Shown piece by piece: positions 17,242 to 28,696 of a DNA stretch of 64,000 nt (positions within the stretch are counted from its first letter, which is position 1; every line of letters begins with the position of its first letter). Source of the DNA: Streptococcus oralis (GTDB taxonomy: Bacteria > Bacillota > Bacilli > Lactobacillales > Streptococcaceae); the NCBI RefSeq assembly GCF_019929345.1, contig NZ_JAHZPJ010000014.1, forward strand, positions 3,236 to 67,235, written 5' to 3'. Position numbers and translations under genes: made by a program. The notes beneath the pieces are model-generated. The model had not been told where the DNA came from and did not search any database. It saw only the letters and a list, made by a program, of their open reading frames with translations.

Positions 17242-19896
17242 ATGTTTAAAGAATGGAAAGCAATATTTAGAAAACCGACCTTTATTGTTGTAATGATAGG
17301 GATTTCTCTCATTCCAGCTCTATACAACATTATATTTTTATCATCCATGTGGGATCCTTATGGTCAGTTGTCTGAGTTACCTGTGGCAGTTGTCAATAAA
17401 GATAAGGAAACTTCTTATAATGGACAGACAATGACAATAGGGGAAGACATGGTGTCTAATTTAAAAGAAAATAAGGCTTTGGATTTTCATTTTGTTAATG
17501 AAGAGGAAGGGGAAAAAGGACTAGAAGATGGTGACTACTACATGGTAGTGACTTTACCAAGTGACTTATCTGAAAAAGCTACCTCAATCCTAACGAATCA
17601 TCCTGAACAGATGAAGATTGATTATCAGACGTCAAGTGGGCATAGCTTTATTGCAAGTAAGATGAGTGATTCTGCAATGACACAATTAAAACAAATCGTC
17701 TCCACTAATGTTACCGAAACGTATACCAAGGCTTTATTTCAAAAAATGAATGACTTGAAGTCTGGGATAAATAAGGCATCTGATGGAAGTGAACAATTGG
17801 TTAATGGAGCTGATCAGTTGGTGACGGGAAGTCAAACGTTGACGACAAATCTTAATACTCTAGCTAACTCAAGCGTAACTTTTTCAAATGGAGCAGATCA
17901 ATTTACAAAAGGCTTATCTAGCTATGTGTCTGCTATAGAGCAATTACATATTGGTTTAGGAACTTTTAATAGTGGTTTACAAAGTTATACAAATGCTGTC
18001 TCACAAGTTGACACTGGACTTGGTCAATTAGCTTCAAAAACTCCTGAGTTGGTGACAGGTGTAAATCAGCTAAATACAGGTATAAAGTCCTATACAGGTG
18101 GCGTTTCACAACTGGATACAGGTCTCAATCAATTTTCAGTTGGTGTAAATGCTTATACAAGTAGTGTGCAAGAACTTTCTAACGGAACAAGTCAATTATC
18201 CAATCAATCAGATACACTAAGAGATGGAATGGAGCAATTAAATACTGGTATTAAAGAAATTTCAAGCCAATTAGAGTCCTCATCTCAACAAAATGAAGAA
18301 ATAGCGCAATTGGCAACAAGCTTAGGAGAACTAAATAAAACACTACAAGCTCTTACAATATCAGATAATACTCAACTGAAAAGTACATTGTCAGAAGCTT
18401 TGCCAAATCTAACAACTCTTGCACAGGATATTGTGACCAAAAGTCAGACAGAACAAGAAAAAACTCTTGCGAACCTTCAATCAACAGCTACTTATCAATC
18501 TCTTACAGAGGAACAAAAGAAAGAACTGACAGGAGCTATTTCTAAAAATTCTAGTTCTACTATTGAGTCAGCAAAAACAATTTTAACAACAGTAGGAGGA
18601 TTAAAAGAAAGTATAGAGAATTCAGAACAACAAGTATCTAATCTATCTGATGTGCAGACGAAAGCAAATCAACTCTTACCTGTAGCATCTAGCTCCTTGA
18701 CAATATTGTCAAATGGATTTACAAAATTGCAAACTACTGTAAATAATCAGTTAGTTCCTGGAAGTCAGTCAATTGAAAAAGGAGTTGTAAACTACACTAA
18801 AGGATTGGATACTATTTCTATAGGTGCTAATCAACTAAGTGAAAAGAATGCAAGTTTAACAACTAGTCTGGATCAATTAGTTTCTGGATCAAGTAAGTTG
18901 ACAGAAAACACATCAACCTTGACAGCTGGAGTAGATGCGCTAGCTGGAAAAACTCCAGAATTAGTATCAGGTATAGAAAGTTTGTCATCTGGTTCTACTC
19001 AATTGAATAATAAGAGTCCAGAGCTAATAGCAGGTCTTACTACATTACAATTTGGCTCTGGTCAATTAACAGATAAATCAACACAGTTACTTTCTGCAGC
19101 ATCTCAACTAGGAAGTGGCGCTATGAAGATTGCAGATGGTGCTGGAAAACTAGCAGATGGTGGAACAACCTTAGCCTCTGGTCTTGAAGATTTACAGACA
19201 GGAGTTGATTCCTTAGGACAAGGATTAGGTAATGCGAATAATCAACTCAAATCAGCTTCAACAGAATCTGAAAATGCAGAAACATTATCTGACCCTCTAG
19301 TTCTCTCAAAAACAGATAATGACCAAGTTCCTGTAAATGGGATTGCCATGGCTCCTTATATGATATCAGTTGCTCTTTTTGTTGCTGCTATATCTACCAA
19401 TATGATTTTTGCTAAGTTGCCTTCTGGACGTCATCCAGAGAGTCGTTGGGGTTGGTTGAAGTCTCGTTCTGAAATAAATGGGATTATAGCTGTCTTAGCA
19501 GGTATTTTAGTCTATGGAGGTGTCCATCTTATTGGATTGACTGCGAACCATGAGATGAGAACCTTGATTCTAATTATAATCACAAGTTTAGCTTTCATGT
19601 CTATGGTGACAGCTTTAACAACTTGGAATAGTCGTTTAGGAGCCTTCTTCTCTCTTATTTTACTATTATTACAGTTAGCATCAAGTGCAGGAACCTATCC
19701 CCTTGCTTTGACAAATGATTTCTTCAAAGGTATCAATCCTTGGTTACCAATGAGTTACTCTGTATCAGGTTTACGACAAACAATCTCTATGACAGGAAAT
19801 ATTCATCATCAAGTGATTTTCCTTATTATAACTCTAGCTTTATTTACTGCTCTAGGCATGCTAGCTTATCAACCTAAGAAGATGCAAGAAGATTAA
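17242..19896 (+). CDS. YhgE/Pip-family large membrane protein (ABC-2-like)
   Basis: An 884-residue protein; start at 17242 set by AAGGAGG. One N-terminal transmembrane helix (about residues 12-32) is followed by a roughly 650-residue extracellular region made of repeated Gln/Leu/Gly/Ser units such as QLNTGIKSYTGGVSQLDTGL and GSSKLTENTSTLTAG, then about five C-terminal transmembrane helices. This is the YhgE/phage infection protein (Pip) architecture, related to ABC-2 permease subunits and to proteins associated with type VII secretion. No ATPase lies next to it. Expression is probably controlled by the divergent TetR gene. Function in streptococci is not established; export or envelope defence is plausible. 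Confidence 0.85.
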   Translation: MFKEWKAIFRKPTFIVVMIGISLIPALYNIIFLSSMWDPYGQLSELPVAVVNKDKETSYNGQTMTIGEDMVSNLKENKALDFHFVNEEEGEKGLEDGDYYMVVTLPSDLSEKATSILTNHPEQMKIDYQTSSGHSFIASKMSDSAMTQLKQIVSTNVTETYTKALFQKMNDLKSGINKASDGSEQLVNGADQLVTGSQTLTTNLNTLANSSVTFSNGADQFTKGLSSYVSAIEQLHIGLGTFNSGLQSYTNAVSQVDTGLGQLASKTPELVTGVNQLNTGIKSYTGGVSQLDTGLNQFSVGVNAYTSSVQELSNGTSQLSNQSDTLRDGMEQLNTGIKEISSQLESSSQQNEEIAQLATSLGELNKTLQALTISDNTQLKSTLSEALPNLTTLAQDIVTKSQTEQEKTLANLQSTATYQSLTEEQKKELTGAISKNSSSTIESAKTILTTVGGLKESIENSEQQVSNLSDVQTKANQLLPVASSSLTILSNGFTKLQTTVNNQLVPGSQSIEKGVVNYTKGLDTISIGANQLSEKNASLTTSLDQLVSGSSKLTENTSTLTAGVDALAGKTPELVSGIESLSSGSTQLNNKSPELIAGLTTLQFGSGQLTDKSTQLLSAASQLGSGAMKIADGAGKLADGGTTLASGLEDLQTGVDSLGQGLGNANNQLKSASTESENAETLSDPLVLSKTDNDQVPVNGIAMAPYMISVALFVAAISTNMIFAKLPSGRHPESRWGWLKSRSEINGIIAVLAGILVYGGVHLIGLTANHEMRTLILIIITSLAFMSMVTALTTWNSRLGAFFSLILLLLQLASSAGTYPLALTNDFFKGINPWLPMSYSVSGLRQTISMTGNIHHQVIFLIITLALFTALGMLAYQPKKMQED

Positions 19897-19927
19897 AAAA
19901 ATCGACCAAGTAAGTGGTCGATTTTTT
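19895..19927. terminator. Bidirectional terminator between the YhgE-type gene and yfhO
   Basis: AAAAAATCGACCA / TGGTCGATTTTTT hairpin in the gap between two convergent genes; it overlaps the last bases of yfhO on the minus strand. Confidence 0.85.
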
Positions 19928-22469
19928 ATGTCATAGATGAATTTCGTCTGTGATTATAGATTCCAAAAAGTAGAAGGGCAGTTACTGAGCAGGCTGCTCC
20001 AATAATAAAACCATTGGGAATGAAGGAAAGTGTAATGGTTCCTTTTCCCTTTGGAACATCAACCCTCATAAAACCAGTTTGAGCCTGCTTGATTTCAAGT
20101 TTTTTCCCATCTTGGTATGCAGACCAACCTTTGTCATAAGGAATAGTGAAGAAAATAGAGGTATCTTGTTTTACTTCATATGTAGCAAAGACTTTATTTT
20201 TAGAGGTGGATAGTTCTACAGGTTGTTCTTTAATCTTTTGGATTGCCTCAGTAAGAGCCTGAGTATCTAAACGATAGAAGGTCGGTGATTCAAATGACAC
20301 CTGAGAATTTCCAGGAAAACTAACACTGATATTGAAAGTTTTTTGTTCTTCAGTATAACCCAAATTAAAGAAATTAAAAGCATTGTCAGTTGTAAAAGTC
20401 TTCTTTTCTCCATTGACAAGGATGTCAACCTTCTTTTGTTTATCATTAGTGAAATGAAGATTTGAAAAAGATAGATATACTTGACTATTTTGAGGAACCT
20501 CAATTTGATAATCAATCTTTGCATCTTCATTCGCAGAACCTGTGATGCTCGTTAAACCTTCAGAATTATCTGTTTTATCATATGTTATTTGGGAGAAGTA
20601 ATCTAAGTTGAGATTAGCAAGCTGGTTTATAAATAAAGCCTGATTATCTAGAGTGTGATTGTTAAAGTTTACATCTGTGTAAATAGATTGAGTGGCAAAG
20701 GCAATGGGTAAAGAGAGTTGATTTTTATATAAGGTTAAATGATCCTTTTGATAAATCTCTTGAAAGCCATACTTATCAAGTGAAGTTTCAGAAATATTGT
20801 ACTGGATTCCAAATAAACTGTCTGCTAAAAGACTGTTATTTGCATAACGAAGATTTAGATTGGTTCCAGAGGATTTGAATCCCAGTTTATCCAAACTAGT
20901 GCTAGCTGAACGATTTCGTACAGATGAAAATTGAGAGATTCCATTATAGTTAAATTTCATACTGTCATTTCCTGTCTGAATTTGCAGTTTTTCAGTACGT
21001 GTAAATGGATTGTCAATTTGGTTTAGAATGGATTCCATAGCAGTGATATCTCTATTATAGGCGCTACGAGAAGCAAAGGCCCATTCTTTAGCTATTCCTT
21101 CCATTTGAGATGATGCATTTAAGCTTATCTCAGCTGTTATAAATAAAGACAAAAGAATTGCAAATAGATTTACAGAGATAAATTTTCTAATGACTGCAAG
21201 AAGTAAAAGAGCATAAACTAGTAGAAATTCAAGAGTGAGTAGGATATTTAAATCAGTTAAAAAAGAATAGTGTGATTTAAAATAGACAGTAGCCAAAAAT
21301 CCTGTTAGTACAAGAAAAAGTGAGACAAATATATTCCATAGCTTCAGTTCTTTCAGACGATTTAAGACTTCTGCTGCAGTATAAATTAGCAGAGTGGAAA
21401 AAATCCAAGCATAGCGATGCAAAAACATATTTGGGGTGTGCATCCCTTGCCAAAATAAATCAAGTGCTTCTATGTAAAAGCTTGTTATTAAAAAAGTAAA
21501 GAAAATTGCATAGGTAAGTTTCACGTGAAACTTTATGGATTTTATTGTGAAAAATAGAATGGTCAAAATAAAGGGAAGCAATCCAACAAAAATCATTGGT
21601 ATGGATCCATATTTAGTTGTATCAAAAGATCCAATGAATTGTTTTGCGAAAATATCCAGATACCAGCTACTATCTGTCTTTAATTTTGTGATGGCAGTTA
21701 ACTTCTCACCATGAGTTTGTAAATCAAACAGTGTAGGAAGAGTCATAATCAAACTAGCCATTCCTGCTAAAAAGGAGGTAACAACAAAATCAAGAAAAGA
21801 TGATTTTCGATTTTTAAAGTCCCAAGAAATTTGGCAGATATACCAAAAAATAAGAAATAATGCTGTCATATATCCAAAATAATAATTTTGGATAAACAAG
21901 ATTGACAGACTTGTAAAGTATAGTAGGCGCTTCTTTTGTGTTATAAGTAGGTGTAAACCAGTAATAATTAAAGGAATCAAGATAAAAACATCTAGCCAGG
22001 TTTTAATCTCTAACTGACTGACAGTGAAGCTCATTAAAGCATAGGAAGTAGATAAGGCAAGTTTTAAAAATTTGGGGATATCTTTAAATAATCTATTCAA
22101 ACTAAAGAAGGTTGACAGACCAATCAATCCAAATTTTAAGAGAGTGGTTAGATAGACGGCATCTGGCATATTCGATAGATTAAAAAAGTAAACCAGAGGC
22201 GAGAGAAAACTACCCAAGTAATAACTAGATAGAGCATAGAAATTCAGTCCGAGGCCACTTGTAAAGGTGTAAAACAAACTACCATTTCCATGTAGAATAT
22301 TCCGTAAAGCCACATCAAAAATAACGTATTGATGAAAACCGTCTCCTAATAGTGGGGATGTATCGCTATTCCAGTAGATACCTTGAGATAGGTATACTCC
22401 AGACATAATCACTACAGGAATGATGAAAGAAATAAAATAGGTCCAATATGTTTTAAAAAATGATTTCAT
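19926..22469 (-). CDS. YfhO-family polytopic membrane protein
   Basis: An 847-residue protein with about 12-13 transmembrane segments in the first 480 residues (starting FKTYWTYFISFIIPVVIMS), a large extracytoplasmic C-terminal domain and a final transmembrane helix (NGFIIGAACSVTALLLFGI). This is the YfhO family, GT-C-fold proteins implicated in glycosylating lipoteichoic acid or other envelope polymers in Bacillus and Listeria. The C-terminal sequence IPYDKGWSAYQDGKKLE is typical. The coding region holds a perfect parS palindrome at 21517-21532. It follows the ABC-F gene after a terminator. The acceptor and sugar in this organism are unknown. Confidence 0.88.
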   Translation of the reverse strand: MKSFFKTYWTYFISFIIPVVIMSGVYLSQGIYWNSDTSPLLGDGFHQYVIFDVALRNILHGNGSLFYTFTSGLGLNFYALSSYYLGSFLSPLVYFFNLSNMPDAVYLTTLLKFGLIGLSTFFSLNRLFKDIPKFLKLALSTSYALMSFTVSQLEIKTWLDVFILIPLIITGLHLLITQKKRLLYFTSLSILFIQNYYFGYMTALFLIFWYICQISWDFKNRKSSFLDFVVTSFLAGMASLIMTLPTLFDLQTHGEKLTAITKLKTDSSWYLDIFAKQFIGSFDTTKYGSIPMIFVGLLPFILTILFFTIKSIKFHVKLTYAIFFTFLITSFYIEALDLFWQGMHTPNMFLHRYAWIFSTLLIYTAAEVLNRLKELKLWNIFVSLFLVLTGFLATVYFKSHYSFLTDLNILLTLEFLLVYALLLLAVIRKFISVNLFAILLSLFITAEISLNASSQMEGIAKEWAFASRSAYNRDITAMESILNQIDNPFTRTEKLQIQTGNDSMKFNYNGISQFSSVRNRSASTSLDKLGFKSSGTNLNLRYANNSLLADSLFGIQYNISETSLDKYGFQEIYQKDHLTLYKNQLSLPIAFATQSIYTDVNFNNHTLDNQALFINQLANLNLDYFSQITYDKTDNSEGLTSITGSANEDAKIDYQIEVPQNSQVYLSFSNLHFTNDKQKKVDILVNGEKKTFTTDNAFNFFNLGYTEEQKTFNISVSFPGNSQVSFESPTFYRLDTQALTEAIQKIKEQPVELSTSKNKVFATYEVKQDTSIFFTIPYDKGWSAYQDGKKLEIKQAQTGFMRVDVPKGKGTITLSFIPNGFIIGAACSVTALLLFGIYNHRRNSSMT
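21517..21532. promoter_or_regulatory. parS: parS centromere site 1 (inside yfhO)
   Basis: AGTTTCACGTGAAACT, a perfect 16-base palindrome matching the ParB-binding parS core GTTTCACGTGAAAC used in Bacillus and pneumococcus. About 10.4 kb from oriC. Confidence 0.9.
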
Positions 22470-22489
22470 GTTACCTCGTAGAATGATAG

Positions 22490-22520
22490 AAAACTCAGTT
22501 GGTTAACCCAACTGAGTTTT
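22490..22520 (-). terminator. Terminator between the ABC-F gene and yfhO
   Basis: AAAACTCAGTTGG / CCAACTGAGTTTT perfect 13-base stem with a 5-base loop after the ABC-F stop codon; strong in both orientations. Confidence 0.9.
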
Positions 22521-22530
22521 GAAGTCTTAT

Positions 22531-24153
22531 TTAGTCTTTCCAAAGTTCTTTAACTTTTGCTTGTACTTCTGCATTTTCTAGGAATTCATCGTAGGTTTCA
22601 TCAATACGATCAATGACGCCATTCTTAGACAAAACAATAATATGGTTTGCTAAAGTTTGAATGAACTCGTGATCATGACTAGCAAAGATGATTGATTCTT
22701 TAAAGTTTTTCAATCCATCGTTCAAGCTTGAGATAGATTCCAAGTCCAAGTGATTTGTTGGATCATCAAGTACAAGGACATTTGATTTCAAGAGCATGAG
22801 TTTTGAAAGCATGACACGTACTTTTTCTCCCCCTGACAAGACGTTTACAGGTTTGTTAACCTCATCTCCAGAAAAGAGCATACGACCGAGGAAACCACGT
22901 AGGAAGGTATTGTCATCTTCTTCTTTACTTGCAAATTGACGCAACCAGTCAAGGATTGACTCTCCTCCTGCAAAATCAGCCGAGTTGTCTTTTGGCAAGT
23001 AAGAACGGCTAGTAGTAACTCCCCACTTGACAGTTCCTTCATAGTCGATGTCACCCATAATTGCACGAATTAATGCAGTCGTTTGAATGTCATTTTGTCC
23101 AATAAGAGCTGTCTTATCACCTGGACGCAAGATGAAACTAATATTATCTAGGATAGTTTCGCCATCAATCTTTACAGTTAGATTTTCTACTGTCAAGAGA
23201 TCATTACCAATCTCACGTTCTGCTTTAAAGTTGATAAATGGATATTTACGACTAGATGGCACAATCTCTTCTAATTCAATCTTGTCAAGCATTTTTTTAC
23301 GAGACGTTGCCTGTCTTGACTTAGAAGCGTTAGCAGAGAATCGAGCAACGAATTCTTGCAATTGTTTAATTTTTTCTTCCGCTTTAGCATTACGGTCTGC
23401 TAGCAATTTAGCAGCAAGCTCAGAAGATTCCTTCCAGAAGTCGTAGTTTCCGACATAGAGTTTGATTTTTCCAAAGTCAAGGTCGGCCATATGAGTACAT
23501 ACCTTGTTTAAGAAGTGGCGGTCATGGGATACAACGATAACGGTGTTATCAAAGTCAATCAAGAAGTCTTCTAACCAAGTAATAGACTGAATATCAAGAC
23601 CGTTGGTCGGCTCGTCCAAGAGAAGAACATCTGGTTTGCCAAAAAGTGCTTTGGCAAGGAGAACCTTCACTTTTTCACCATTGGCCAATTCGCTCATGTT
23701 TTGGTAGTGCAATTCTTCTGGAATATTTAGGTTTTGAAGTAATTGAGATGCTTCACTTTCTGCTTCCCAACCTCCAAGTTCGGCAAATTCACCTTCAAGT
23801 TCGGCTGCACGAACACCATCTTCATCTGAAAAATCTTCCTTCATGTAAATGGCGTCTTTTTCTTTCATGATGTTGTAAAGTTTTTCATTTCCCATAATGA
23901 CGACATCAATAACTCGCTCATCTTCATAGTCAAAATGATTTTGACGGAGAACAGAGAGACGTTCATCTGGACCAAGAGAGATGTGACCAGTTGTTGGCTC
24001 GATATCACCAGCTAGGATTTTTAAGAATGTAGATTTCCCAGCACCATTAGCACCAATTAATCCGTATGTATTTCCTTCTGTAAATTTGATATTGACATCA
24101 TCAAAAAGTTTGCGATCACTAAAACGTAGTGAAACATCAGATACTGTAAGCAA
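22531..24153 (-). CDS. ABC-F family ATPase, YkpA/YbiT type
   Basis: A 540-residue soluble protein with two ATP-binding domains and no membrane part, as in ABC-F translation factors. Domain 1 has Walker A GANGAGKST and Walker B VLLLDEPTN; the linker (about 235-280) is basic. Domain 2 has LSGGEKVRV and VLVLDDPTNHLD, but its P-loop reads GQNDIQTT in place of GxNGxGKST, so the P-loop lysine is missing. Domain 1 has ANGEK where LSGGE is usual. The overall sequence is close to the YkpA/YbiT subgroup of ribosome-associated ABC-F proteins. It is followed by a strong terminator. A translation-factor role is inferred; resistance is not implied. Confidence 0.88.
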   Translation of the reverse strand: MLTVSDVSLRFSDRKLFDDVNIKFTEGNTYGLIGANGAGKSTFLKILAGDIEPTTGHISLGPDERLSVLRQNHFDYEDERVIDVVIMGNEKLYNIMKEKDAIYMKEDFSDEDGVRAAELEGEFAELGGWEAESEASQLLQNLNIPEELHYQNMSELANGEKVKVLLAKALFGKPDVLLLDEPTNGLDIQSITWLEDFLIDFDNTVIVVSHDRHFLNKVCTHMADLDFGKIKLYVGNYDFWKESSELAAKLLADRNAKAEEKIKQLQEFVARFSANASKSRQATSRKKMLDKIELEEIVPSSRKYPFINFKAEREIGNDLLTVENLTVKIDGETILDNISFILRPGDKTALIGQNDIQTTALIRAIMGDIDYEGTVKWGVTTSRSYLPKDNSADFAGGESILDWLRQFASKEEDDNTFLRGFLGRMLFSGDEVNKPVNVLSGGEKVRVMLSKLMLLKSNVLVLDDPTNHLDLESISSLNDGLKNFKESIIFASHDHEFIQTLANHIIVLSKNGVIDRIDETYDEFLENAEVQAKVKELWKD

Positions 24154-24311
24154 TGTTTTTCTCCTATAATATGTAATACATTTATTCTACTAGAAAAGAG
24201 AGAAATATTCAAATTTTTGTTTGTCAATTTTATGTCAATTAAGTTTACAGGTTTATTTACAATGAGTTAGTTGTTTGATTTAAATAATTTTCTGTTATTT
24301 TAACAAAAAAA

Positions 24312-24320
24312 TGCTATAAT
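24312..24320 (+). promoter_or_regulatory. Extended -10 promoter of trpS
   Basis: TGCTATAAT (TGnTATAAT), 28 bases before the trpS start, with GAAGGAG ribosome binding site in between. No T-box leader is seen in the 195-base gap upstream. Confidence 0.75.
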
Positions 24321-24348
24321 TGAAGAGACCATTTCGAAGGAGAAAAAA

Positions 24349-25374
24349 ATGACGAAACCCATTATTTTAACAGGAGATCGCCCAACAGGAAAACTGCATA
24401 TTGGACATTATGTTGGGAGTCTTAAAAATAGAGTATTACTGCAGGAAGAAGATAAGTATGAAATGTTTGTTTTTTTGGCGGACCAACAAGCATTGACAGA
24501 TTACGCCAAAGATCCTCAAACGATTGTAGAATCGATTGGGAATGTTGCCTTAGATTACCTAGCAGTTGGATTAGATCCAAGTAAGTCAACTATCTTTATT
24601 CAAAGCCAAATCCCAGAGTTGGCTGAGCTGTCTATGTACTATATGAATTTGGTTTCACTAGCTCGTTTGGAACGAAATCCGACAGTAAAAACAGAGATTG
24701 CTCAAAAAGGGTTTGGAGAAAGTATTCCGACAGGATTTTTGGTTTATCCGATTGCGCAAGCAGCAGATATTACTGCCTTCAAGGCTAATTATGTTCCTGT
24801 TGGGACAGATCAGAAACCAATGATTGAGCAGACTCGCGAGATTGTTCGTTCCTTTAATCATGCTTATAATTGTGAGGTCTTGGTGGAGCCGGAAGGTATT
24901 TATCCAGAAAATGAGAGAGCAGGGCGTTTGCCTGGTTTAGATGGAAATGCTAAAATGTCTAAATCCCTTAATAATGGTATTTATCTAGCTGATGATGCAG
25001 ATACTTTGCGTAAAAAAGTCATGAGCATGTATACTGATCCAGACCATATTCGAGTTGAGGATCCAGGTAAGATTGAAGGAAATATGGTTTTCCATTATCT
25101 AGATGTGTTTGGTCGTCCAGAAGATGCTCAAGACATTGCAGATATGAAAGAACATTATCAACGTGGTGGTCTTGGTGATGTAAAGACGAAACGTTATCTA
25201 CTTGAAATATTAGAACGCGAACTTGGTCCTATTCGTGAGCGCCGTATCGAATTTGCTAAGGATATGGGGGAAGTGTACAATATGCTTCAAAAAGGTAGTG
25301 AGAAAGCGCGTGAGGTTGCGGGGCAAACTCTATCTGAAGTTAAGGGAGCAATGGGACTAAATTATTTTAAATAA
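24349..25374 (+). CDS. trpS: Tryptophanyl-tRNA synthetase
   Basis: A 341-residue class I synthetase that charges tRNA-Trp. HIGH-type motif is in [10 protein letters not shown] near residue 15 and KMSKS in [10 protein letters not shown] near 200. It has its own extended -10 promoter and a terminator after it (25394-25433), so it is monocistronic. The sequence [17 protein letters not shown] is the type found in streptococci next to guaB. Confidence 0.97.
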   Translation: MTKPIILTGDRPTGKLHIGHYVGSLKNRVLLQEEDKYEMFVFLADQQALTDYAKDPQTIVESIGNVALDYLAVGLDPSKSTIFIQSQIPELAELSMYYMNLVSLARLERNPTVKTEIAQKGFGESIPTGFLVYPIAQAADITAFKANYVPVGTDQKPMIEQTREIVRSFNHAYNCEVLVEPEGIYPENERAGRLPGLDGNAKMSKSLNNGIYLADDADTLRKKVMSMYTDPDHIRVEDPGKIEGNMVFHYLDVFGRPEDAQDIADMKEHYQRGGLGDVKTKRYLLEILERELGPIRERRIEFAKDMGEVYNMLQKGSEKAREVAGQTLSEVKGAMGLNYFK

Positions 25375-25393
25375 TAGATAAAATATGAATCGT

Positions 25394-25433
25394 AAAACTA
25401 TCTCTTCCATAGGATCACAGGGATAGTTTTTTT
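25394..25433 (+). terminator. Terminator after trpS
   Basis: AAAACTATC ... GATAGTTTT stem with a T-run (TTTTTTT) on the plus strand. Confidence 0.8.
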
Positions 25434-25455
25434 ATGATTTCTACCATAAATATAA

Positions 25456-25483
25456 TTGACAAATTTTCATAGAATGGTATGAT
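25456..25483 (+). promoter_or_regulatory. Promoter of guaB
   Basis: TTGACA (25456-25461), 16 bases, TATGAT (25478-25483) with an upstream TGG. A GAGGAAA ribosome binding site precedes guaB. No purine riboswitch-like fold was recognised in the 53-base leader. Confidence 0.8.
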
Positions 25484-25485
25484 AG

Positions 25486-27015
<1,530 letters not shown>

Positions 27016-27021
27016 GTAGTA

Positions 27022-27054
27022 AAAAAGAACTCCTGAAAATCAGGAGTTCTTTTT
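27022..27054. terminator. Bidirectional terminator between guaB and recF
   Basis: AAAAAGAACTCCTG / CAGGAGTTCTTTTT perfect stem with a 5-base loop, between convergent genes. Confidence 0.9.
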
Positions 27055-27067
27055 GTTTACAAAGTTG

Positions 27068-28165
27068 TCAATTTTGATTTACAGAAATTTTACCGTTTTG
27101 GATTCTGAAAATACTAAGATTTTCAGGCAAGTTTTGTAAGTGGTCTAAACTGGTTGTTGTGATAAATGTTTGGATAGAGTGAGAAATGGTTTCTAGTAAT
27201 TTTAATTGTCGTGTGTTGTCAAGTTCACTCATAACATCGTCAAGTAAGAGTATCGGAGACTCATTAGTAATACTTTCCATTAGTTCAATCTCTGCTAGTT
27301 TGATAGAAAGTACAAGACTACGATGTTGACCTTGACTCCCAAAACTAGCGTCCATTCCATTGATATAAAAAGTAATGTCATCTCGATGAGGGCCAACACC
27401 AGTATTCTTTTTAAACAAATCTCTTGATCTACTTTTTTCTAAAGCCATTTTAAAAGAATTCGTCAACTGCTCTTCACCAGTAAAGTTGACAGATGATTGA
27501 TAAGATATTGACAACTCTTCTAATTTATTTGAAATTTCTAAGTGTTTTATTTGACCAAATTTCTCTAAGTCTTTAATGAATTTTATCCGATGCTTTATGA
27601 CGCGACAACCATACTCTACCAACTGATCATCTAAGACTGACAGAAATGTTTCGTCAATCTTTTGGCTGGATTTTAGGTAGGTATTTCTCTGCTTTAGTAT
27701 ATGATTGTAGTTTGACAAGTCTGACAAGTAGATTGGTTTAATTTGTCCTAGTTCGATATCTATAAACTTTCGGCGAATGGAAGGTGCTCCTTTAATTAGC
27801 TGGAGATCTTCAGGTGCGAAGAGGACAACATTCATATGTCCAATATAGTCTGATAGGCGCGCTTGTTTTAAGTGATTGACCTTAGTCACACGCCCTTTTG
27901 GGGTTAAATCAATTTCTAGAGGGATAGAGCTTGTTTTTTTCTGTAGCAAGCCAGAAAGATGGAGTTGCTCGTTATCAAAATGAATGAGATTTTTATCTGT
28001 ACGAGTCCGATGACTACGTGTCAAGGCCAAGAAATAGATTGCTTCTAGAATATTGGTTTTTCCTTGTGCATTTTGACCTAGAAAGACATTTAATTTTGGA
28101 TTGAAATCAATTTTTGCCTCTTTGTAGTTTCGAAAGGTTTTAATTGTTAAATGTTGAAGCCACAT
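27068..28165 (-). CDS. recF: DNA replication and repair protein RecF
   Basis: A 365-residue SMC-like ATPase that helps load RecA on gapped DNA. Walker A is [13 protein letters not shown] near residue 30, signature [11 protein letters not shown] near 280, Walker [15 protein letters not shown] near 305. It begins 2 bases after the end of yaaA, and in many Firmicutes yaaA-recF are adjacent; here the pair is about 16 kb from dnaN, a streptococcal variation. Confidence 0.96.
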   Translation of the reverse strand: MWLQHLTIKTFRNYKEAKIDFNPKLNVFLGQNAQGKTNILEAIYFLALTRSHRTRTDKNLIHFDNEQLHLSGLLQKKTSSIPLEIDLTPKGRVTKVNHLKQARLSDYIGHMNVVLFAPEDLQLIKGAPSIRRKFIDIELGQIKPIYLSDLSNYNHILKQRNTYLKSSQKIDETFLSVLDDQLVEYGCRVIKHRIKFIKDLEKFGQIKHLEISNKLEELSISYQSSVNFTGEEQLTNSFKMALEKSRSRDLFKKNTGVGPHRDDITFYINGMDASFGSQGQHRSLVLSIKLAEIELMESITNESPILLLDDVMSELDNTRQLKLLETISHSIQTFITTTSLDHLQNLPENLSIFRIQNGKISVNQN

Positions 28166-28167
28166 AG

Positions 28168-28536
28168 TTATCTTCCTGGAAAACGTGGAGCTTGTTTGGT
28201 TTTAGGCGATGAAGAAGTTTTTTGTTTTTCTTTCTTGATACCTTTATTCATCTCTTTGACAAGTTTAGCAATTCGCTCTTTCTCAATCTTATCTGCTTGA
28301 TACTCTTCTTGCTCTTTTAAACTTGGTTGTGTTAAGGTGATGTCAATCTTTAAATCAGGAATGTCAATCGTATCTCCAATACGGATTTTTTTCCCACGTC
28401 TACTTTCTAACTCGCCATTAAAGTAAACTTGATGCTCCATTAAAAAGGATTTGATAGCACCACCGCTTTGTATGATTCCGAGCTCTTTTAGGAGGGCTTG
28501 GAGCGTAATAAATTCTTCAAATAATTTGTATTCCAT
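28168..28536 (-). CDS. yaaA: S4-domain protein YaaA
   Basis: A 122-residue protein with an S4 RNA-binding domain ([37 protein letters not shown]) and a charged basic tail ending KQAPRFPGR. In Bacillus YaaA takes part in 50S assembly. Its stop lies 2 bases upstream of recF, so the two are co-transcribed from the minus-strand -10 at 28557-28562. The C-terminal extension is longer than in Bacillus YaaA and probably disordered. Confidence 0.88.
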   Translation of the reverse strand: MEYKLFEEFITLQALLKELGIIQSGGAIKSFLMEHQVYFNGELESRRGKKIRIGDTIDIPDLKIDITLTQPSLKEQEEYQADKIEKERIAKLVKEMNKGIKKEKQKTSSSPKTKQAPRFPGR

Positions 28537-28556
28537 AATTCACCTCAATCTTTGGT

Positions 28557-28669
28557 ATTATACCATATTTTCCCTGAAATAGCTGAAGGAAAGTCAGTCG
28601 AAATGAAAACGATTTTACTTTTGAAAGCTATAAAGAGAACAAGAAAAATTTTGATTTTCGTGGTATAAT
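28557..28669. promoter_or_regulatory. Divergent extended -10 promoters for yaaA-recF and the M16 operon
   Basis: Minus strand: TGGTATAAT (28557-28565 on the plus strand as ATTATACCA) for yaaA. Plus strand: TGGTATAAT (28661-28669) for the M16 peptidase genes. Both use the same extended -10 and lack good -35 boxes. Confidence 0.75.
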
Positions 28670-28696
28670 AGAACTCTATATGTAAGGAGGTAAGGT

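Noticed and set aside
17760..19260. Regular repeat-like DNA inside the YhgE-type gene, at first like a repeat array
   Set aside because: The repetition is at protein level (Gln/Leu/Gly/Ser units) with varied codons and no constant spacers, so it is not CRISPR and not a DNA satellite.
24154..24311. Possible T-box leader upstream of trpS
   Set aside because: No T-box core sequence or terminator/antiterminator pair is present in the gap; only a short leader follows the extended -10.
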